Program-made: the position numbers and the translations under genes | Assembly (NCBI GenBank): GCA_003952965.2 | Contig: CM025852.1 | Coordinates: 7,237,013-7,301,012, forward strand | Direction: 5' to 3' | From: Morella rubra | Taxonomy: Eukaryota; Streptophyta; Magnoliopsida; Fagales; Myricaceae | DNA: 64,000 nt | The notes under the pieces: model-generated | Seen by the model: the letters and a program-made list of their open reading frames with translations, nothing else | What the model was told of the DNA's origin: nothing | Databases searched by the model: none | In this document: positions 27,301-37,300 of the stretch, one piece after another | Position numbering within the stretch: position 1 is the stretch's first letter | Layout: each line of letters begins with the position of its first letter

Positions 27301-30300
27301 CGAGTCTTTGGATAAGGCAGGAGTGGGTTCCATAATCCCAAAGAAAACTACCGCTCAGTCCACTCCTTCAGTTCCTTAACCTATCAATTCCAATAAAACT
27401 AGCGTTGCATATAATGAACAACTCTCAAACATGTCAGAATGAATATGATCAATTTCAGCAACCCTGGCTAGTACTTCAATGTAAATCTGAATATACTTCC
27501 AAATCACCAGCAAAGATAGAACAAAACCTGCACAGCAGCTGCAGTTTCCAATGCTATTGTCTGGCTAACAGCAGTATTGCTTTCAAAAAATTTGACAATT
27601 TGATCAATGGAGTCCTTCAGATACTGACCAAAAGACATGGAATCAGTAAACCCCCACAAACTTGCAGTAGGAAAAAACAGAGAGTAGAGGATAGGAGCAT
27701 ACAGTCATGTAACAGGGAGAAGCTTTAGCAACCATGCTCCAGTCCACCTTACTATTGAAAGGCTTATAGCAGAAGATACCAACAAATGAATCACAAGTAG
27801 TGGCGCTCTGCAAGGAGGAGGGAGAAGATTCAGGTAACACCACTACTATGATGCAACTAAGCTTCCATTTTATTGCGAGTAGTGGAATCTCACAAATACA
27901 AGGTGAGGAAAGTCAAACCTCTGCAAGGAGACCATTTGGGGATGATAACCGATATGACCCTAGTTTCAGGTCAAAAGCTTTTGTCTCTGGATATAGCTTT
28001 ATGGAGCAATCAAGGCCTTCACATGATAACTCAACAAGACAATCCAGGGCCTCGTCAAGAAGCTTTGAAGCATTGTGTTTCATGTGAACCTCAAAGAAGG
28101 TATTAAGTGCATCTACCCGGTCATTGATGGTAAAGGACTGCCCTTCTTCACCTTCCTTGTAACCAATAATTTTATTTAACTGTTCCCAGTCTTCCTCGGT
28201 GAACTTAAATGACTCAGCTTCATCTTTAATGGGTTGCCTGTTCCTGAGTACATGCATATGTGTGAATAGTGTGAACCCGTAAGGCATCACGGATAAGAAG
28301 CCTTGGGGATGTATCAAGAAAACTAGTCTCAATTGAGAACTACTAACCCTCCAAATGACCACCACGATTTCTTAGCTTTCTGATGCTTCGAAGATGTGTA
28401 TGATTCTACTGACTTTTCCACAAATTTGTGAGCCAACATCCTATATGAAACCAAGATTTGGTAAAAGTACGGCAAAACAGTGGTAGCAACCTTAATCAGA
28501 GTATTGAGGTAAAATTTTAAATCGAGTTAGTATATGTGTGTATGCATCCATGCATGTTTCTATGTTTGCAAGCACACATATCTGCATGTGCGTGCATATG
28601 TGGATTGTCTGGAAAAGGAATGGTGTCAATGAAACTGCCTGGAGAGTACATAAATCAATGCATACACATGGTCATGTCCTTGTTTTCTACTACTGCTTGA
28701 ATACTAACATCAATGCTAAGTACTATTATTGTAAGAACTTAACCCGAAAAAAATAAAATAAAGCACAAACGATGTGCCTAATAGTAATACGGGCCTCTTG
28801 TTTCATATCACTTCTTACACTACAATCATGAAATCTGAAACTATCATATCCCAGGTCAACGGAAAAAGGTCGTACTAGGAATGAAGACTGCTTGTTAAAA
28901 TTCTCAATGAATAATTTAATGTGGCTTGCTATGTGGAAGCAAAAATGGGGATCAACATACAATGGTGCACACATAACATGGACACTCATGTTCAAGATTC
29001 CAGTGAAGCAAGTTTTAAGAGATACATGACTCAGGAGATTGAAACAGGTTTCTGTGTTGGTGAGTTCTACAGCTAGAAGATGGATTAGGTGTGTTAAGGA
29101 GAGATTAGGGTTTGTGTAGATATAGAAAGGATAAGCATAGTTATGGTGATTGAGTTTTTTCCATATATACGGTCAACTGTATTGCTCTACATAATGAATG
29201 TAAGAGAGAGGAAAGAATAATCGCTTCCTTCTCTCTCTTTTCTGTACATACTCTATTCTCTACAACATAGTATTGGAGCTTTAGGGTTTGCAAATTTTCT
29301 TCTGCCGCCTCTCCTTTTCCATTCGATAACTCTCTTTCTATTCCATCTTTTTTTTCCTCTCTCACTTTATTCTAGTAATTTTAGGGGTTGTGAGAGGCAC
29401 CACATTCTCCATGACACTGGAATGTGGTTGCAGTTGTTGTGGGTGTCTGTGGGGAGTAAAATATGTGCTTGAATAACGGACCTATGTTGTCACATTTGTT
29501 CTGACATGTAACCACATTTACCCCTATATAGGGCAATTATTAGAAGATAACATCGACACTTCTTTATGACCAAAAATTTTACCTCCACTGAAGTATGAGA
29601 TCAATATCAAGTCCACGATCTAGTTCCTCAATGTCTTTGTTGTCATCAATTACAGCCCGACTGTGGTCGGATTTAAGCAGCGAAGCATATAAAGATATAT
29701 ATTTCTTCTGTAAGCTTGCGAACCTCAAAACCTGCTCCCACGACAACTTCCCACTGCAACAAACATGATATTCTGAGAAAATATAGACAGAATCCAAATC
29801 CCATTTCTAACCAAGTCTATCTACATTTGTAATTGGATTTCTTCCATCAAAAGAGATGCACCGACAACATTGCAACCAAACCAGCGAAGGTTATAAGTAA
29901 GACAACGGTAATTGCATTAGTAATATTTTAAAGAAAAAATTCAGCATGGTTCACTCCACCAGAAACATTGTCAGACCAAGATTGTAAAGTCCTCTCATTT
30001 CAAAGCAGAGAGTTATTGGGAACCTGTCTGTTTCTTATTGCCCATCTCCACAAATCTGAACCAAACAAAACTAAACAAAAGCCAATCACTCTCTCTCTCT
30101 TTCTCTATATAAATACAAATATATATCTATATATTTATCATTCTAAGAACCAAGCTTTTATCTCAACTGGCAACTAGCCCTTCACAAATTCCCCAATTTT
30201 TTTTTTGATAAGTAAGTTAAATTTAATGAAAAAGAAAGAGTGTTAGCAGTACAAAAGACTGAACTGAAAACATCTAAAGCATACAAGCTAGAAAGCTACA

Positions 30301-31326
30301 AAAATCCGAAAGGTCCAAAAAAGGAAAACTGATTCCTTATGGTTTATCTGTATAAGAAACCTTCTCAAGGAACTCGGATCCATAAGAAACTTTTAAATCC
30401 CTCCAGCAGGATTTTGTTGTTTAGACGAAGAAGTGAAGAAAACTTCAAAACCCTAAGAGGAGTTATGGACAAATTTGGATGGCCAAAATCTCTCCTTAAA
30501 TCCTGCCCAAATTGATAGCATTTCAAATTTTCCCATTCACATGGCTATGCGAAGTGTTGAATCATATTGAAACCACCACCACTACTCCTACAGCGTCATC
30601 GGGACCCAATACCAATACAACAATTGCCATCCTTTGAGGCTTCTGCGGAAATCATTGCAGCTGCATCTGTACCACCACATCATCTCGATCACTACCACCA
30701 ATAGACCACCCACCGCAACACCCAACCTCTGGTGACACCATTGCACCCCAGCAGTAAACTCTATTATCCAGGTATCAGCTACAGACAAAAGGAATGAAAT
30801 CCTAACATGATGGACGTGGCAATGTTTCCATATGAAAGCCCATCACACTGAGATATCTAGGAACACCTTGCCCTAACAGAATCAGCAGAGACAATGGATT
30901 TACATCAGAATTTCAAATTCTCTTTGCACCAAAAAGCCCTTCAAACTGAAATATCTACAAACATCACAAAGCCCTTTGCCCCAATAGATCCCAAGATACA
31001 TTGCAGTTTCAGCTTTATATATCTCCGGGGAAAAAACAGACATTCTTTTCTTTAGTAAGCGCCTCCACACTCTTAAATTAAGGCTCAAAACATTCGCACG
31101 TATCTTTATTGAGTGCTTGAAAGGAGGCATGAGCATATATTCAGCAGAGCACCGAGTTCAACACTAATTTCCTACAATTGTTCACATTGATAAAACACCT
31201 ACCATAAGAGGAACCCCTGAAAATGGTAACACACCTTACATATGAGTGTGTCAGCCCAATCTCCTTTGTTGTTCCTTTCTCGTTAGTAGATTTCTCTATA
31301 CCCTCAGGTTTGTTTAGAAAGAGAGG

Positions 31327-31361
<35 letters not shown>

Positions 31362-34300
31362 GGAAGGAAAGAGAGAGACCAAGTGGGTGACACACATTTC
31401 ACAGTCCCTTGTGACCAGGTACATCTAGCCAACTGATTGCATGAATATAGGAGTCAACTAATCAGTCAGTACATCTGAATGCAACTGTAACCATAATATT
31501 GTGAAGTATATCATGATTTACAGGTACCCAACCTCAATAACCAGCACAAAAGTACGTCACAGAAATAGAGTTAAAGTCCCAAACTAAAGTGCCACAGTAA
31601 GCTACAATGTCCCACCAACTCCCAAGCATGCACATTCATTTGCTTGTTTACATATAAGACACATCAGGTGCGCCTCTCATAACTTTCTAATGTCACACAA
31701 TTTACCAACACAAAGTTCCACTATCTTCCCTATGTGGGAGACAAATATGAAACCCTCCCAGAAATATCATCAAGACCCGAGAACATATACATTCTTCAAC
31801 TCTCCAAAATGAGAGGTCTTTCTGTTTTTTGGGTCTTCCTAGTGATCGATGAAGCTCCATCACCAAGGTTTTATCCCTTGACATATCTGCATCTTAGGCT
31901 AAGTTCATTTTGCATTTAATAACTGAGCATAGGATGACATCTTGCAGGACTGAGATTTTCAAAGAGGAAAGAACAAAACTAATTAGTTTATATACCTCGC
32001 CTTCTTCAGCTGGTCAGAAATAGCTTTATAAGCATACTTCCACCAAGACCTAGGATCAGATTTCACGGAGACATTTGGACGGAAATGAGCATATTTCAAC
32101 CGTTGATTGAAGGCAGCAAAGTTTTCGGCCAATTTTAAAATATCCCTGTATCCATCCTGCAATACAACAGTATCCAACTTATTCTGACCTAATTAACTAG
32201 CACCACAAAACATGAGGAAGAGGAAAAAATTAAATTGAACCTTCGATAGACACAGTGTCACATCATCCAAGTTTACTGCTGCTTTCTGCAAAGGTTGACT
32301 GCTGTCAGCAAATGCATTTTGCCGTAGCTTTGAGTACTTCGCATTCCCAGAAACTGGTTGCAGGACATAACTGTGCTTTTTCACTAGACTATCACCCGGT
32401 TTGCCATCCTTAGTACCAAATCTAAATACCTGAATCTCAAGTAAACCATAATAATATGACTGTCCAGCCACAATTAAAACGCAGTATGCATATGCTACAC
32501 CAAAGAGACTGACAGAAATACCTGAAGCCACTCTGAGGGAAGCAAATCCTCCCATGGTTTGTCCAAATGCCATGGAACAGTATCAGAATCCAAATAAAGT
32601 GCAAGCCGATCAAGTTCAACCGACTGAAAAATTAATGAGGCATAAAACAATAAGAATGGCTATAACGATAAAAATGAAGCCAACAACACAGCTCTTCTAG
32701 ATCACCAAGGAAATAAAGGCCTTCATTTAGTCACTTTCTCTCTGCTATTTTTTGAGAGACAGGAATGAATGCACGTGTGTTAGGTTTTCAAAACATAAGT
32801 GCACAACATCTAACAAAAGTCTAAAATGCTATATTGTTAGAAAAATCCTCCTCATACAGCTAAGAAAAATTAGAACAGCATTGATATTAAGGGAAAAATT
32901 GATGAGGCATAAATCAGCAAGAACGGTTACAAAAACAAACATGAAGCCAACGACACAGCTCTTCTATATCAATATAGCAAAAGTAGGAACCTTCTGTAGC
33001 CAGTCGAGTGCACCCCCAGTAACAAAAGTCTCCTTCCCATTATCATCAACTGTCACAGCAGAGAGCTTCTCCAAGGTTATGCCAGCTGCAAATGGATGGC
33101 CAGGATTGCTACAAAAGGGCAGTTAAGGAATCAAGAGAGGTTAATAAAATATCATCTTCCAATATTCACTGCTTTTATTTATTACTCTTTTTTTTTTTGG
33201 TGGGTACCTCTCAAGATCTTCGTATCTGATGTGAATGTTTGAAATTGAAAGCTTCAAATTTCCAATTATCGTGCTGATCAAGGATCCCAACCATGACTTA
33301 TTCTTCAAGGACAAAAAATCCAAGTTATAGACAATTTACAATTTGAGCCCAAATGAACCTCCATTAGCAACTTTGTTGCTGGCAGTTTAGTTAAAGCAGG
33401 TCTAAAACTAGAGCTGCATAAGAACATAGGACTTCCAGGAATGGAAGTACCAGACAGATGAGAGCAACAAGAGCTCAAATCAAAAAGAACTGCCCCCGTT
33501 AGCAGAGCACTATACAATTGACATTAATAGTATATCAGTGAAATGATTTCCAACCAGCAGCAGTAAGACAGAGAAGGATGAGATAAAGATAGGTTTGAAA
33601 AAAGATAAGGCTAGATTATAGAAGAGTCCGGAGATGGTTGCACAAATTATTCAGTTCCAGATAAAAGCATCTTTTTATATTGATACTAGAAACCCCACAT
33701 CCAAAAATAGTCCAAAAAAGTAAATGGATTGCAAGCAAACAAGATCCAATACAAAAAGATCAGGTTGAGCCAAGCTCTTGAGGTCTTAGCACTCGACTCG
33801 AGGCGTTTACTATTTGATACACATACTTGTTACTCTGGCTGTCTGATATTAAGATAATCAAGAAGCATTCTTGGTACTTTTAGAGCGCTCTAACTAATTA
33901 CGACATTACAGGGTTAAGATTTTGGTTTAAGGGAGTAGCCCAACATATTGCATCAAGCTCTTACTAAGACACTCCCCAATATGTCAACCATCCGCTCTCA
34001 CAACCTGGAAATCTCCCACAGAGTATCCTCAATGGTCCGACTGGAAGAAACTTAGGCTGAGATTGTTTGTTGTTGTGTGGCTCCACTCAGGGAACAATGT
34101 ATCAAGCCCCCCCCCCCCCCCCCCAAAAAAAAAAAAACCACAAAAGAAACAAAATAAAAGATAAAAAGCAAAAAGAGGAAGAAGAAGGTAGGACAATAAC
34201 AGGTCATAACGTAAAATGTAAAGCATAAATTAGGCGCCACATTTATTGCCAGTGGTATTCATTTCCCTCAGCTTCATGCCTTGATGCCTCTCATTGTTAT

Positions 34301-37300
34301 AGATTTATCCGAATTGACACAATAAGAACACACTTTTTATGGATGACTGACTTTTAACGATTTGCAAAATGCAGTTGTGAAACACATGCGTAAGTATTTG
34401 GGTACACGATTATGTTTATACACTACAAAATATATGGATATACCATATAGGTGTCATGCTTTCTGTGGGGTTTGGTGACTTTTCTCTGGGTGAGCTTCCC
34501 AGTTACTGCTTAGTACACTCTTCTGAAGATGACTTTCTATAATATGCAATTTACTTACTCAGCCAAAAATATATATGGGCGTCATGGTTCCATTAATATT
34601 TTTTTCATCTCCCTAGATCAAGATAATTCCAGTAATCCTAATATATCATTATCAAAGAAGTTATGTGTATGGGTAACATGATGAGGGGGACAACATTTGG
34701 TATCTCGTGAAACATGCAATACATATGTCACATGTATGGTTCCGAAAACAGGTATATGCAAGAAGTCCACAAATAAGGTTTACATATCACTTTTCCAATA
34801 AATACCTGACCAGTTAACTTAAATCATACCATTTCCGACTTCAATTGCTGTGATCTCTCCAACAGCTTCATTTCCATTTCCTATTACCAGGAGTAACAAA
34901 AATTAGTCTGAACATTTTCAGTCAGCATAAGTGTTTACCTATATAACAGGTCACCTTATCTTACCCGCACTAGGCTTTTCTTAGCTTCCTGGACAGCATC
35001 TTCACTACACCCTTCCACTTGAGTAGCTGGTTCGGCTAATAAAAAAATTCGATCAAGGTACACTAAAACTGGATCTTGGCCAAGCCTGCTCCAAGGAACC
35101 TTAAATAGAAAACATCAAAAATCCCCTTTCAAGACATGCATGTATTAGCTGCTAATAAGCAGCACACTCAACAGAAACGTCCTCCTAATAAATCAGAAAT
35201 TGTAAATGATTGGAGCATGAGAAAACAAACAGAAGGCAAAATTTGCCAGTTTAACAAAGCTCTTTGCTTCATGACCATCAGTAAGAGTAAACTTTTTCAT
35301 GATTGTTTTACTTTGCAATTTTGGTGCAAACATCCCGTAAACCCCTCCATCAACCTTCCCAGCCCCACCAGTCCCCCAAAAGGGAAAAACCCAAGGAAGA
35401 AAAAGAAAGGCTGGGTCAGATAGAGGATTTCAACAAGTCAGAGAACTCTATTAAGTCACCTTGAGCATATTCTCTATGACCAATAAATCATTGTGTTCAT
35501 GTATTTGTCCACTGAATTAAGGATGCAAGAATACACGCATTCATAACATACCCTAAGGACAGACAAGGATTACTGTATAGAGGTCACCATGTCCCAAGCT
35601 TCCCTGCTGACCTATCTTACAAGCAACAATGGTCAGATGGTTGGAACCAATTGTAACAGACCACTGTACCTACAATTTTACCTTTACCCACCTAATAGTA
35701 ATCAGCAAAATTGAGCTTAGTATGAACTCTTAGTAATCAAGTAGAACTGGATTCGGCATCTTACCCTCTAGTTTGTCATTCATTAATGTTCGGTGCAAGT
35801 TAATAAATATCCAAGCTACTACTTTCTACCACCAACAACATCTATCGGTACATCAGCAGTTCTGACAAGAACCCCACTAGAGGCCCCAAAATATCAAGGC
35901 TTGCAAGCATGATTGACGAGGCTTAGGGGAGGAGAAGCTTGCTCATGGCACGCCTGAGGGCAACGGGCATGGCCAATGCCCTCATTCATAGACAACCACA
36001 GACATGAGCCACGGCATGACATAGGATGGGCCTATGAGGAAATAATGCTTGGCGACTCGGATGGTTGGAGGAGCACAATGATGGCACCACCACAATGCCA
36101 TTGTCACAGCAATGCAACCAAAGGAGCATGGGAAGCCAATGCAAGGAGGTTCCCAAGGCTTAGTGGAGCACATTGATAGCACTACCACACGACCACCAGA
36201 CACAGTGACGCATGGTAGAGCACATAGGAAGGCTGGTCTCAAAAGACTCAAGAGGACTTGGAGATCATTTTGATGTCACCACACTACAAGGTGGTGGAGT
36301 GGCAGCCATCACAAGCGACTAGGAGGGGCCATATAGGTAAACCGCATGTGGGATCCCTATATGGCCGAATCCCCCTATTTTAAGGATGTTATGTTATTGC
36401 TTTTGATTCTCAAACATTACCATGTTGGTGAGATTCAATTAAGGAAACAATCTTGGTCCTATTTGGAAGATTGATCCTTGATTGATTTTAGAGCATGTGG
36501 CAATTAGGGTTAACTCCCAATATGGAAGCATATGGCCGGCACATGTGCTAAATAAGTGGACAATCAATCTTTGATTGATTGGTCCTTTATTTGGCTAGTT
36601 TTGAGGGAGAAGGAAAGATCTCTACAAGATCTTGCCTTTTAACCTCAATAGGCTCCTAGTAAATGATTATGTGGCAATCAAGCCTTTCCCTCTACAAGGA
36701 AAGTCCCTTGCAGCCCAAGCCCATGGAGGTAGTATAAATACCCCTCCATGGCACCATTGTAAGCATCCATTGAATATTTATCAAATTGAATAGAAGTCTC
36801 TAAGGGAGCTTTTTGGCCTTTGTGCCTTTATCTCCAATGTTCGAGGTTAGGCCTAACACTTGGGCTAGCATGGGTGCTATAGTGCTTGGGGTTAGGCCTG
36901 ACACTATGCTCTCTTGTTAGACCTTAGCTTGCACTGGGTTAGGCTGGTCAAGTTAGGGGCCTTGGTTTGCACTAGGTTAGGCTGGTCAAGCTAAAGGAAT
37001 CGACGATTGGGTTAGGCCTGGAAGCTTAGGCTAGCAAAGGAGGTTTGGTGCTTAGGGTTAGGCCTGACACCTTCTTAACTTTGTTAGAGGTTCGTTGTTA
37101 TCTTTGGCGGCATCGTTCCACAATCGGGTTCTAGATTTGTTTCGGGTGTTAGCCCATTCGAGCTTAGGCTTGCTTATCCTCTTTTCTATTACCATCTCAA
37201 TTTCTTTAATTTCATCTTTCTTTTTCTTTCTTTTAATCCGATACTCAAGCTACATTGCTCTTTTGAGTTCCTCATTGGGTCGGCTAAGGAGTACGAGACG

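Noticed and set aside
35976-36176. 66-codon plus-strand frame in VPS13 intron 2
   Set aside because: Open on both strands, which fits the base bias of the candidate LTR-type block. No known domain.
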